From contig NC_013739.1 of the NCBI RefSeq assembly GCF_000025265.1, positions 5,566,001 to 5,630,000 of the forward strand: a stretch of DNA of 64,000 nt, written 5' to 3'. This stretch comes from Conexibacter woesei DSM 14684. GTDB taxonomy: Bacteria > Actinomycetota > Thermoleophilia > Solirubrobacterales > Solirubrobacteraceae. Positions 45,378 through 53,624 of the stretch are shown here, piece by piece. Position 1 is the first letter of the stretch. The number at the start of each line of letters is the position of its first letter. A model generated the notes under the pieces. It did no database searches, was not told the DNA's origin, and worked only from the letters and a program-made list of their open reading frames with translations. The translations under genes were made by a program, and so were the position numbers.

Positions 45378-46400
45378 TCAGAACAGCTGGTTCTCGCCGC
45401 GGAAGACCTCGCTCACCGAGCCGTCGGTGAAGATCTGCCGTATCGAGTTCGTCAGCAGCTCCGCGCACGGGAGCACGGTGATGTTGTCCGGCGCGCCGTC
45501 GGGCAGCGGGATCGTGTCCGTCACGACGATCTCGTCGAACGCCGCGGCGGCGAGGTTCTCCCACGCGTTGCCGGAGAAGACGCCGTGCGTCGCCGCGGCG
45601 AGCACGCGCGTGGCGCCGGCGTCGCGGACCGTCTGTGCGGCTGCCTTCAGCGTGCCCGCGGTGTCGATGATGTCGTCGACGATGACCGCCGTCTTGCCCT
45701 TCACGTCGCCGATCACGTAGCCGATCTCGGCGACCTGCTGGGCAGGGCGCTCCTTGTTGAGGATCGCCAGCTCGGCGCCGATCGTCGCCGCGAACTTCTT
45801 GTTCAGCTTCACGCGGCCGGCGTCAGGAGAAACGACGACGAGGTCTTCGAGGCTCTGGTCGGCGAAGTATCTGGTCAGCATCCACATCGCCGTCATGTGG
45901 TCGCACGGCTTCTGGAAGAAGCCCTGGATCTGGCCGGAGTGGAGGTCCATCGTGAGGATCCGGTCGATCCCCGCGGTCTCCAGCATGCGCGCGACGAGAC
46001 GGGCGCTGATCGGCTCGCGCGGCGCGGACTTCTTGTCCTGGCGCGAGTAGCCGTACCAGGGGCAGACGGCGACGACGCGGTGCGCGGAGCCGCCGACGGC
46101 GGCGTCGACCATCTCCAGCAGCTCCATCAGCGCGTCGTTCGGGGTCAGCCCCGTGCGCGGGTTGCCGCAGATCGGCTGCACGATGAAGACGTCCGCGCCG
46201 CGGATCGACTCCTCGTAGCGGCAGTAGACCTCGCCGTTGGTGAAGGTTCTGAGGTCGACCCCGCCGAGTTCGACGCCGAGCTTGCCGGCGATGTCGGCTC
46301 CGAGCTGCTGGTGGGCGCGACCGCTGAACAGCATGAGCTGCTTGCCGTAGCCGATCTCGAGGTGGCTGTTGGGATGCTCCTGCGGCACGGCCGAGCTCAT
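45378..46400 (-). CDS. prs: Ribose-phosphate pyrophosphokinase
   Basis: 340 residues. PRPP synthase signatures are LMLFSGRAHQQLGADIAGKLG, FTNGEVYCRYEESIRGADVFIVQPI, YSRQDKKSAPREPISARLVA, TMDLHSGQIQGFF, VVVSPDAGRVK and the PRPP-binding VIVDDIIDTAGTL. It makes PRPP from ribose 5-phosphate and ATP for nucleotide, His and Trp synthesis. ATG 46400 is chosen because TAGACT lies 10 bases upstream; an upstream in-frame ATG at 46460 is inside the glmU terminal region. Confidence 0.96.
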   Translation of the reverse strand: MSSAVPQEHPNSHLEIGYGKQLMLFSGRAHQQLGADIAGKLGVELGGVDLRTFTNGEVYCRYEESIRGADVFIVQPICGNPRTGLTPNDALMELLEMVDAAVGGSAHRVVAVCPWYGYSRQDKKSAPREPISARLVARMLETAGIDRILTMDLHSGQIQGFFQKPCDHMTAMWMLTRYFADQSLEDLVVVSPDAGRVKLNKKFAATIGAELAILNKERPAQQVAEIGYVIGDVKGKTAVIVDDIIDTAGTLKAAAQTVRDAGATRVLAAATHGVFSGNAWENLAAAAFDEIVVTDTIPLPDGAPDNITVLPCAELLTNSIRQIFTDGSVSEVFRGENQLF

Positions 46401-46441
46401 CTCGTGCACGAGTCTACGCCCTGCCGATGACAGCGCTGCGG

Positions 46442-47839
46442 TCACTGCTGGGGAGGCCACTGGTCCTCGTTCTCCTTCTTGCGCTCGCTGTACCCCTCGA
46501 TGTTCCGCTGCCGCGCCCGGGCGACCCCGAGCGCACCCTCCGGCACGTCCTCCGTGATGACCGACCCGGCCGCCGTCCAGGCGTCATCACCGACGCTCAC
46601 CGGCGCGACGAACGAGACGTCGACGCCGCTCTTGACGCGCGCGCCGATCGTCGTGCGGTGCTTTCTGCGACCGTCGTAGTTCGCCGTGATCGTCGCAGCG
46701 CCGATGTTCGAGCCCTCGCCGATGTCGGCGTCGCCGATGTAGGAGAGGTGCGGAACCTTCGTGCCGGCGCCGATGTCCGAGTTCTTGACCTCGACGAACG
46801 TCCCGACCTTCGCGCCCTCGCGCAGCACCGCGCCGGGGCGCAGGTAGGCGAACGGCCCGACGCTCGCGCCGTCCTCCAGCGTGCACGAGGTCAGGTAGGA
46901 GTGGGGCACCGCGACGCCGTCCCCGAGCGTCGCGTCGATCAGCGTCGTCTGCGGGCCGATCGTCGAGCCGGAGCCGATCCGCGTGCTGCCGTGCAGCGAG
47001 CAGAACGGAGCGATCACGGTGTCGGGGCCGATCTCGACGCCGACGTCGATCACGGTCGAGCCGGGGTCGACGATCGTGACCCCGGCCGCCATATGGCGCG
47101 CCTGGATCCGCCGCTGCGCCTCCGCGTGGACCTTCGCGAGGTCGCCGCGGTCGTTGACGCCGAGCGTGAGCCCCGCGTCGTCGACGAGATGGGCGCGCAC
47201 GGAGCGGCCCTTGGCGCGCAGGATCGGCAGCACGTCGGGCAGGTACAGCTCGCCCTGCGCGTTGTCGGACCCGACCTCGCCGAGCGCGTCGAGCAGGTCG
47301 CCGCCGGCGAACGCGTAGACGCCGGAGTTGACCTCCTTGATCTCCAGCTCCGCCGGCGTCGCGTCGCCGGGCTTCTTCGTCTCGACGACGCGCTCGACGG
47401 CGCCGTCGGCGGCGCGCACGACGCGGCCGTACCCGCTCGGGTCCGGCAGCACCATCGTCAGCATCGTCGCGGCGGCGCCGTTGGCCGCGTGCGCCGCGGC
47501 GAACTGGTGGAGCGACTCGCCCGTCATCAGCGGCACGTCGCCGTTGAGGACGATCACCGGCGCGTCGCGGTCGATCTGGCCCGCGGCCGCGAGCACGGCG
47601 TCGGCGGTGCCGCGCGCCTCCTGCTGGACCGCCAGCACGACGTCCTCGGGCAGACCCGGCGCGAGCGCGCGATCGGGTCCGCCGACGACGACGACCTTGG
47701 CGGCGCCGGCGCCACGCGCCGCGTCGACCGTCCACGCGAGCAGCGGACGACCGCAGAGCGGATGGAGCAGCTTCGGCGTGGCGGAGCGCATGCGCGTTCC
47801 CTGCCCCGCAGCGAGGATGACGACGACCGGCGCGGTCAC
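46442..47839 (-). CDS. glmU: Bifunctional UDP-N-acetylglucosamine pyrophosphorylase / glucosamine-1-phosphate N-acetyltransferase
   Basis: 465 residues. The N-terminal uridylyltransferase domain shows VILAAGQGTRMRSATPKLLHPL, VLNGDVPLMT, VNSGVYAF and VNDRGDLA. The C-terminal half is a left-handed beta-helix of hexapeptide repeats with GPFAYLRPGAVL and ITANYDGRRKHRTTIG (acetyltransferase site). It makes UDP-GlcNAc for peptidoglycan. GTG 47839 has TACGAT 8 bases upstream. Adjacent to tRNA-Gln and prs, a standard actinobacterial arrangement. Confidence 0.96.
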   Translation of the reverse strand: MTAPVVVILAAGQGTRMRSATPKLLHPLCGRPLLAWTVDAARGAGAAKVVVVGGPDRALAPGLPEDVVLAVQQEARGTADAVLAAAGQIDRDAPVIVLNGDVPLMTGESLHQFAAAHAANGAAATMLTMVLPDPSGYGRVVRAADGAVERVVETKKPGDATPAELEIKEVNSGVYAFAGGDLLDALGEVGSDNAQGELYLPDVLPILRAKGRSVRAHLVDDAGLTLGVNDRGDLAKVHAEAQRRIQARHMAAGVTIVDPGSTVIDVGVEIGPDTVIAPFCSLHGSTRIGSGSTIGPQTTLIDATLGDGVAVPHSYLTSCTLEDGASVGPFAYLRPGAVLREGAKVGTFVEVKNSDIGAGTKVPHLSYIGDADIGEGSNIGAATITANYDGRRKHRTTIGARVKSGVDVSFVAPVSVGDDAWTAAGSVITEDVPEGALGVARARQRNIEGYSERKKENEDQWPPQQ

Positions 47840-47925
47840 AGTCTCGCATCGTAGCCGTGCGCGGCGGCGGAGCGCAGGCCGGCCCTCCCGACGGGCGCCG
47901 CGGCGGCACTCGCGCGCCGGGCGCA

Positions 47926-47931
47926 TAGAAT
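47926..47931 (+). promoter_or_regulatory. -10 box of tRNA-Gln
   Basis: TAGAAT, 14 bases before the tRNA 5' end; the same hexamer is used for tRNA-fMet. Confidence 0.5.
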
Positions 47932-47945
47932 CGGCGGGACCGCCT

Positions 47946-48016
47946 TGGGGGGTCGTCTAATGGCAAGACTCCGGCCTTTGGAGCCGGCTATCCGGGTTCG
48001 AGTCCCGGCCCCCCAG
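47946..48016 (+). tRNA. tRNA-Gln (TTG)
   Basis: Acceptor TGGGGGG pairs with CCCCCCA, discriminator G. The anticodon arm is CCGGC-CTTTGGA-GCCGG with anticodon TTG, T arm CCGGG-TTCGAGT-CCCGG. CCA is not encoded. Next to glmU. Confidence 0.95.
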
Positions 48017-48111
48017 TAACCCGCGCCGGCATGCACCGCGGGGAACCCGCGCAAGACCTGGCGCGGCGCCCGTAGGATCGGCCGAACCCGCCGATGCGAG
48101 AGGAGGCGTCG

Positions 48112-48288
48112 ATGAAGGAGTTCTTCTGTGGTGCCGTCGTTCCGGGCTGCAGTGCCCGGTTCGAGGGCGAGAACGAGGATGCGATCCTCGCCCAGGTCGC
48201 CCGCCACGCCCATGACGCGCACGGGATGGAGCACGTGCCGGACGACGTGATCGAAGAGGTGCGCGGGCAGATCCGCGACGTCAGCTAG
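48112..48288 (+). CDS. DUF1059 family protein
   Basis: 58 residues: FFCGAVVPGCSARFEGENEDAILAQVARHAHDAHG fits the DUF1059 small metal-binding-like family (two Cys, several His). AGGAGG is 5 bases before ATG 48112; an upstream in-frame ATG at 48094 lies before this site. Function unknown. Confidence 0.85.
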   Translation: MKEFFCGAVVPGCSARFEGENEDAILAQVARHAHDAHGMEHVPDDVIEEVRGQIRDVS

Positions 48289-48311
48289 CGCGCGGTCGCT
48301 CGCGTCCCGCC

Positions 48312-49490
48312 TCAGCGGGTCGCGAGCGGCCGCGGGTCGCGCGCGGCGGCGAGCGCCGCGACGAGCCGCTCGATCCGCACGATGCCGACGTAGCGACCGC
48401 CGACGTCGCAGCAGATGACGGGGTGAAAGCGGGTCGCGAGGGGGCGCAGGACGGCCCGCCGCGCGACTTCGGGGATGCTGCTCGACGGCGCGACGAGGAG
48501 CACGTCGCCGGCCGGCGGCTCGCCGCGCTCGAACGCCGCCCGTTCGAGCATCCCGACCGGGCAGCGGCGCGCGTCGACGATCGGCAGGTGGTGCAGCGCC
48601 GGGTCGTCCGCGAACGCCCGCGCGAACGTCTCGCGGACGGCGTCTCGCTCGATCGGCAGCGGTCGCTCCAGCAGCGCGATCAGCGCGCTCGGCCTCGTCG
48701 CCGCCGCGCCGCGCTCGCGCACGTAGGCGGCGAGCGGGAAGCCGACGCGCGTCAGCGTCTTGGTCCGCACGCCGATCAGCGGGCCCTGCGCGAGCGGCAC
48801 GCGCAGCTGGATCAGCGCGTCGAGCTCGGCGACCTCGCCGACCCCCTGCGCGACGATCCAGGCGTCGAGCTGGCTGGCGAGATTCCCTATCGCCTCGACC
48901 ATCGCGTGCTTGGCGTCGTCGCGCTGCAGGCCCTGGACGAGCGCCGCGTCGAGCTTGACGAACTCCGGCCGCACGACAGTGATGTGCCTCAACGTCGCGT
49001 AGCCGCCGCCGACGTCGTCGACCGCGATCGCTGCGCCCGCCGCGCGCAGCATCGCGACCGCCTCGACGAGCGCCTGCTCGTCGTGCGAGGCGACGGAGGA
49101 GCTCAGCTCGACGACGAGCCGGTCGAGCCGGTCGGCACGTCGCAGCACCGCCATCACGGGCGCGCGCAGCAGCGCCTCCGAGCTGATGTTGAATGACAGG
49201 AAGCAGTCGTCGGGCAGGCTCTCCATCGCCGCCAGCACCGAGCTGACGACGAACGCGTCGAGGTCGGGCTCCAGGCCGCGCTGCGCCGCCGCCTCCTGCC
49301 ACCGCTCGTGGCTGACTGCCTCGGGGAAGCGCGCGAGCGCCTCGTAGCCGCAGATGACGCCGCGCGCGAGGTCGGCGACCGGCTCATATGCCAGCCGACA
49401 GCGCCCCCGCCGGTCGATCAGATGTGAAACGGAGAACTCGGCGCCGCTCGTCCTGTCGGGCGCCTGGTCCCCGCCGTTGGCCCTTGCCAC
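48312..49490 (-). CDS. EAL-domain protein, probably catalytically inactive
   Basis: 392 residues. The EAL cyclic-di-GMP phosphodiesterase fold spans about residues 30-255: GYEALAR, LSFNISSEA, LVVELSSSV, IAVDDVGGGYATLRHI and FVKLDAAL keep several metal or substrate positions. However, the conserved AEGVE is AQGVG, losing both Glu, and QGYLFGRP is QGPLIG. It is therefore likely a c-di-GMP receptor or degenerate domain. The C-terminal 130 residues show two CBS-like halves (HHLPIVDARRCPVGML, HPVICCDVGGRYVGIV). The GTG start has TAGGAT 6 bases upstream. Confidence 0.8.
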   Translation of the reverse strand: MARANGGDQAPDRTSGAEFSVSHLIDRRGRCRLAYEPVADLARGVICGYEALARFPEAVSHERWQEAAAQRGLEPDLDAFVVSSVLAAMESLPDDCFLSFNISSEALLRAPVMAVLRRADRLDRLVVELSSSVASHDEQALVEAVAMLRAAGAAIAVDDVGGGYATLRHITVVRPEFVKLDAALVQGLQRDDAKHAMVEAIGNLASQLDAWIVAQGVGEVAELDALIQLRVPLAQGPLIGVRTKTLTRVGFPLAAYVRERGAAATRPSALIALLERPLPIERDAVRETFARAFADDPALHHLPIVDARRCPVGMLERAAFERGEPPAGDVLLVAPSSSIPEVARRAVLRPLATRFHPVICCDVGGRYVGIVRIERLVAALAAARDPRPLATR

Positions 49491-49609
49491 GAGCTAATCC
49501 TAGGCACATGTGGGACGGCTGCGAGCCGGGCACAAAAACGGCGCTGCGGCAAGCGCGCGCGCCTGACTGCGACCGCTCAGCGGACCTTCCGCAGGACGGC
49601 GCGCACACG

Positions 49610-50857
49610 TCATCGGCCGGATCGATCGGGCTGCTCGCGACGCACCCGCCCGGCCTCCGCTCCGCGCTCGGTCGCCGGCCCGCGCGGCGCCGCGATCCCG
49701 AGCACGCGCATCGCCTTGAGCCCGAACGAGAGCTTCTCGCGGCCGTCGGTCGAGGCGACGTCGAGGCCGGTGATCTCGCGGACGCGCTCGAAGCGGTAGC
49801 GGACGGTGTGACGGTGGGTGATCAGCCGAGCGGCCGTCGCGTTGACGTTGCCGTCGCATTCGAGGAACGTCTCCAGCGTGCCGACGAGATCGGACGTCTC
49901 GTACTGCTCGTCGTAGGAGACGATCTTGCTGACCGTCTCGTCGTAGAAGCGGCGCAGCTCGGCGGGATCGCTCATGTGCGGCAGCAGCAGCTGGTAGGTG
50001 CCGGTGTCGTCGTAGGCGAGCAGCGACTCGTCCGGCGCGCCCTCGACGACGTTCGCCGCGAGCAGCGCCTCGTTGCCGGCGCGGTGGAGGTCGGTCGGGT
50101 CGCGCGCGACGCGGCTGCGGCCGACCGCGAACGCGAAGCCGCTGAGGTTCGCCTCCAGCTCGCGTAGGACCGTCGCGCCGACGCGCCGGCCCGCGTCGCC
50201 GTCGGCGTCGGCGACGAGCACGACGACCTCGTCGCCGTCGCCGTCGCGCGCGCTCGCCGCGATCGCCCCGGGCGCGATCGAGCGCGCGCCGCGCTCGGCC
50301 AGCGCGAGCAGGCGCGAGCGCCAGTCGTCGTCGGTCGCCGAGCGCGGGTGAGCGCGGACGACGACGACGCTGCCGCCCCGCTCCAGCGAGATGCCAAGCT
50401 CCTTGCCGCGCGCGACGAGGTCGTCGCGATCGCTCACCTCACGCGCCAGGACCGCGTGCACGAAGGCGGCGGCGGCTTCCTCGGAGGCGCGCTCGGGACC
50501 GCGCACCCGCTCGACCTCCGACGCGATCAGCGTCGTCACGAGCCGCAGCATCGACGGGTCCGGCATCGCGTCCCGCCCCCGCAGCCGCAGCTGGCCGACG
50601 ACGGTGTCGGCGACGCGCAGCTCGATCCGCTCGACGCCCTCCGCGTCGCGCAGCAGCGCGCGCTCCTCCGCGGGCGAGCGCGCCGCGACCGCGAGCACGA
50701 CGCTCGTGCGGTCGATCAGGACGAGGCTCGCGTCGAGCGCTCGCGCCGCCGCCCGGATGATCTCCGGCAGGCCGGCGCCGGCCGCGATCGCCTCGGTGAT
50801 CGCTTCGAGCGCGTGGAGGTCGGGAGCGGACGTCTCGCCGCGGGCCTTGGACGTCAT
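49610..50857 (-). CDS. PucR-family transcriptional regulator
   Basis: 415 residues. A GAF-like N-terminal half (LDASLVLIDRTSVVLAVAARSP), a central GGDEF-like/PucR domain (residues about 150-310) and the C-terminal PucR helix-turn-helix (LETFLECDGNVNATAARLITHRHTVRYRFERVREITGLD). An activator type that responds to a small molecule; target genes unknown. ATG 50857 has TACAAT 10 bases upstream and GGAG within the gap. Confidence 0.88.
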   Translation of the reverse strand: MTSKARGETSAPDLHALEAITEAIAAGAGLPEIIRAAARALDASLVLIDRTSVVLAVAARSPAEERALLRDAEGVERIELRVADTVVGQLRLRGRDAMPDPSMLRLVTTLIASEVERVRGPERASEEAAAAFVHAVLAREVSDRDDLVARGKELGISLERGGSVVVVRAHPRSATDDDWRSRLLALAERGARSIAPGAIAASARDGDGDEVVVLVADADGDAGRRVGATVLRELEANLSGFAFAVGRSRVARDPTDLHRAGNEALLAANVVEGAPDESLLAYDDTGTYQLLLPHMSDPAELRRFYDETVSKIVSYDEQYETSDLVGTLETFLECDGNVNATAARLITHRHTVRYRFERVREITGLDVASTDGREKLSFGLKAMRVLGIAAPRGPATERGAEAGRVRREQPDRSGR

Positions 50858-50906
50858 GGAAGCTCCGATTGTACGAGGGACGACGCGCCGAGAACCCGGG
50901 TCCTGC

Positions 50907-51128
50907 TCAGAACAGCTTCGGCCAGTAGTAGATGACGGCCGCACCTGCGATCACGCCGACGCCGACCAGCGCGGCCAGCACCCACAGCGACAACAGCCCC
51001 GCGACCAGCCGCTCCCATACCCGTTCGTAGGAGGAGACGACCGGCACGGTGACCAGGGCGACGAACGCGGCGAGGCCGAAGACCCCGGCGCACGCCGCGA
51101 CGAGCTGGGTTATCGCATCGTTGCTCAT
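50907..51128 (-). CDS. Small two-helix membrane protein
   Basis: 73 residues with two transmembrane helices (VAACAGVFGLAAFVALVTVPVV and LLSLWVLAALVGVGVIAGAAVIYYW) joined by a short polar loop. ATG 51128 overlaps the ispE stop (ATGA), making it the last gene of the metG-tatD-rsmA-ispE chain. No function known. Confidence 0.7.
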   Translation of the reverse strand: MSNDAITQLVAACAGVFGLAAFVALVTVPVVSSYERVWERLVAGLLSLWVLAALVGVGVIAGAAVIYYWPKLF

Positions 51129-52057
51129 GACGAGACCTCATTGTCGCGCACGACGACGACGCTCGCGAAGTCGGGCGCGACCGGACGCGCCGCGGTCGCG
51201 CCCGGGAAGCGCTCCCGCAGCTGCTCGGCGGCCGCTGCGGCGCGGCGCTCGCCGTCCTCTCCCCAGTACAGCCCGACGACGGTCGGGCCGGAGCCGCTGA
51301 CGATCGCCTGGTCGGCGCCCGCCGCGCGCGCGGCCGCCAGCGCCGGTTCGATCGCGGGGCAGAGCGAGCGCGCCGCCGCTTCGAGGTCGTTGACGATCAG
51401 CTCCGGCAACAGGCCCTCGCGCACCCGCTCGCGCAGCTCCAGCAGGTCCGCGGCGTCGCGGCCGCCGCCGAGCCGGTCCGCCTCGCGGAAGACGTCCGGC
51501 GTCGACAGGCGCTCCACCGACGGCAGCACGAGCACGCCGTGCGCAGCCGGCGGCGTCACCCGCTCGACGTGCTCGCCGGCGCCTCCGACGAGCACCGCAG
51601 CCGGCTCGACCTGGCTTGGCACGTCGGCGCCGAGGCCCGGCGCGAGCTGCGCGATCAGCGGGTCGCCGGGGCGGCCGGCGGCGTGCGCGGCGAGGCGCAG
51701 CGCGGCCGCCGCGTCGCCCGACCCGCCGCCCATGCCGGCCGCGACCGGGACGCGCTTGACGATCGTCAGCCGCCGCGGTGGGCCGTCCCAGCCGCTCGCG
51801 TCGCGATAGCGGGAGAGGGCGGTCGCAGCGAGGTTGGGGCCGTCGACGCCCGGACAGAGAACCTCGTCCGCGGCGGGGGCGTCACCACCGCCACGCGCTG
51901 ACGCCGGCAGCGGCGCCAGCGTCAGCTCGTCGGCGAGCGACAGCGGCTCGATCAGCGAGACCAGCTCGTGCAGCCCGTCGCCGCGCGTCGGCCCGATGAA
52001 CAGGCAGAGGTTCGTCTTGCCGGGCGCGAGCGCGCGCAGCGTCGTCCCCCCGCTCAC
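51125..52057 (-). CDS. ispE: 4-diphosphocytidyl-2-C-methyl-D-erythritol kinase
   Basis: 310 residues, GHMP-kinase fold: APGKTNLCLFIG at the N-terminus, the ATP loop VPVAAGMGGGSGDAAAALR (about 105) and SGSGPTVVGLYW near the C-terminus. Fourth step of the non-mevalonate isoprenoid pathway. GTG 52057 overlaps the rsmA stop (GTGA). Confidence 0.93.
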   Translation of the reverse strand: MSGGTTLRALAPGKTNLCLFIGPTRGDGLHELVSLIEPLSLADELTLAPLPASARGGGDAPAADEVLCPGVDGPNLAATALSRYRDASGWDGPPRRLTIVKRVPVAAGMGGGSGDAAAALRLAAHAAGRPGDPLIAQLAPGLGADVPSQVEPAAVLVGGAGEHVERVTPPAAHGVLVLPSVERLSTPDVFREADRLGGGRDAADLLELRERVREGLLPELIVNDLEAAARSLCPAIEPALAAARAAGADQAIVSGSGPTVVGLYWGEDGERRAAAAAEQLRERFPGATAARPVAPDFASVVVVRDNEVSS

Positions 52058-52875
52058 GCCTGCAGCCGCTCCCACAGCTCGCGCAGCTGCGCCGGCGAGA
52101 GCCGCTCCGCGCGCACGTCGGCCGGGTGGCCGAGCGCCTCCAGCGCCGCGCGCGTCGCGTCGGGCGCCGCGACGCCGGCGATCCCGGCCGACTTCGCGAG
52201 CGTCTTGCGGCGATGCGCGAACGCGCCCTGGACGAACGAGCGCAGCGCTCTCGGCGCGGCCGGACCCGTCCGCTCCAGGCCGACGAGCACCGAGTCGACG
52301 TTCGGGACCGGGAAGAAGACGCGCCGCGAGACCGGCCGCAGCACGCGCACGTCGCAGGCGAGCTGGGCGATCACGGACGGGATGCCGTACGCGTCCGTCG
52401 CCGGTCTCGCCGCGAAGCGCTCGCCAACCTCCTTCTGCACCATCGCGACCCAGCCAGTCGCGTGCGGCAGCTGCTCGACCGTCCGCAGGATCGCGCCGGC
52501 CGCGATCCCGTACGGCAGGTTCGCGACGACCTTCGTCGGCTGCGGGTGCAGCGCTGCGAGGTCGAGCTGCATCGCGTCGCCCATGTGCAGCGTCGTCGTC
52601 GCGGCGTGCGGGTCGAGCGCGTCGTGCAGCGCGTCCTCGAGGCCGCGGTCGATCTCGACGACGTGCACGTGCGCGGCGCGCTCAGCGAGGTGCTCTGAGA
52701 GCACGCCCAGGCCGCCGCCGATCTCCAGCACGACGTCCTCCGGCGCCAGCTCCGCCGCGCGCGCGATCACGTCGAGGATGTTCGAGTCGATCAGGAAGTT
52801 CTGCCCCAGCTCGCGGTTGGGGCGGATCCCGAACGCGCGCATGCGGCGCAGGCTCGGCTGGACGGGTTCGCTCAC
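52054..52875 (-). CDS. rsmA: 16S rRNA (adenine(1518)-N(6)/adenine(1519)-N(6))-dimethyltransferase
   Basis: 273 residues: LGQNFLIDSNILDVIA, SAM motif VLEIGGGLGVLSEHLAE, VVEIDRGL and catalytic NLPYGIAAG. It dimethylates two adjacent adenines in helix 45. Coupled on both sides by 4-base overlaps with tatD and ispE. Confidence 0.95.
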   Translation of the reverse strand: MSEPVQPSLRRMRAFGIRPNRELGQNFLIDSNILDVIARAAELAPEDVVLEIGGGLGVLSEHLAERAAHVHVVEIDRGLEDALHDALDPHAATTTLHMGDAMQLDLAALHPQPTKVVANLPYGIAAGAILRTVEQLPHATGWVAMVQKEVGERFAARPATDAYGIPSVIAQLACDVRVLRPVSRRVFFPVPNVDSVLVGLERTGPAAPRALRSFVQGAFAHRRKTLAKSAGIAGVAAPDATRAALEALGHPADVRAERLSPAQLRELWERLQA

Positions 52876-53624
52876 CAGCCGAAGAGGGCGGCCGCGTTGC
52901 GCTCGACCTGGGTCTCCAGCTCCGTGTAGGAGACGCCCCGCTCGGCCGCGAGCAGCTCGGCCGTCAGCACGACGTTCGCGGGCACGTTGCGCTGCTTGCG
53001 CACCGGCTGGGGGCTGAGGTACGGCGCGTCGGTCTCGACCAGCAGGCGCTCACCGGGCACGCGCGCCGCGGCGGCGCGCAGCGCTGCGTTCGGCGGGTAG
53101 GTGACGTTCCCCGCGAACGAGATCCAGTAGCCGCGCTCCAGGCAGGTGTCGATCCGATCGGGCATCGAGAAGCAGTGCAGGATCACTCTGACGCCCTCGG
53201 CCTGGCCGCCGAGCATCGAGAGCGTGTCCTCGTCGGCGGCGCGCGTGTGGATCACGAGCGGCTTGCCGGTCTCGCGCGCGAGCTGGATGTGGGCGGCGAA
53301 CGCGCGCTCCTGGTCCTCGCGCGGCGCGTTGTCACGGTAGAAGTCGAGACCGGTCTCGCCGATCGCGCGACAGCGCGGGTGCGCCGCGAGCGCGCGCAGC
53401 TCGGCCAGGTCGGCGTCGTCGAAGCCGGTCGCCGCGTTGGGGTGGCGGCCGATCCCGACGTAGACCTGCGGGAAGTCCTCGGCGAGCTGCAGCGCCGCGC
53501 GGCACGACTCGGAGTCGGTCCCGATCGTCAGCATCCGCCGCACGCCGGCCTGCTCGGCCTGCGCGACCAGCTCTGCCTCGGACGCGTCCCGGCAGGAGGT
53601 GAGGTGGGTGTGGCTGTCGATCAC
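52872..53624 (-). CDS. tatD: TatD-family deoxyribonuclease
   Basis: 250 residues, TIM-barrel amidohydrolase-like metal nuclease: DSHTHL at the N-terminus, AIGETGLDFYRD, PLVIHTRAADEDTL, VILHCFSM and LVETDAPYLSPQP. 3'-5' DNase activity is known in the family. Overlaps metG and rsmA by 4 bases each. Confidence 0.93.
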   Translation of the reverse strand: MIDSHTHLTSCRDASEAELVAQAEQAGVRRMLTIGTDSESCRAALQLAEDFPQVYVGIGRHPNAATGFDDADLAELRALAAHPRCRAIGETGLDFYRDNAPREDQERAFAAHIQLARETGKPLVIHTRAADEDTLSMLGGQAEGVRVILHCFSMPDRIDTCLERGYWISFAGNVTYPPNAALRAAAARVPGERLLVETDAPYLSPQPVRKQRNVPANVVLTAELLAAERGVSYTELETQVERNAAALFGW

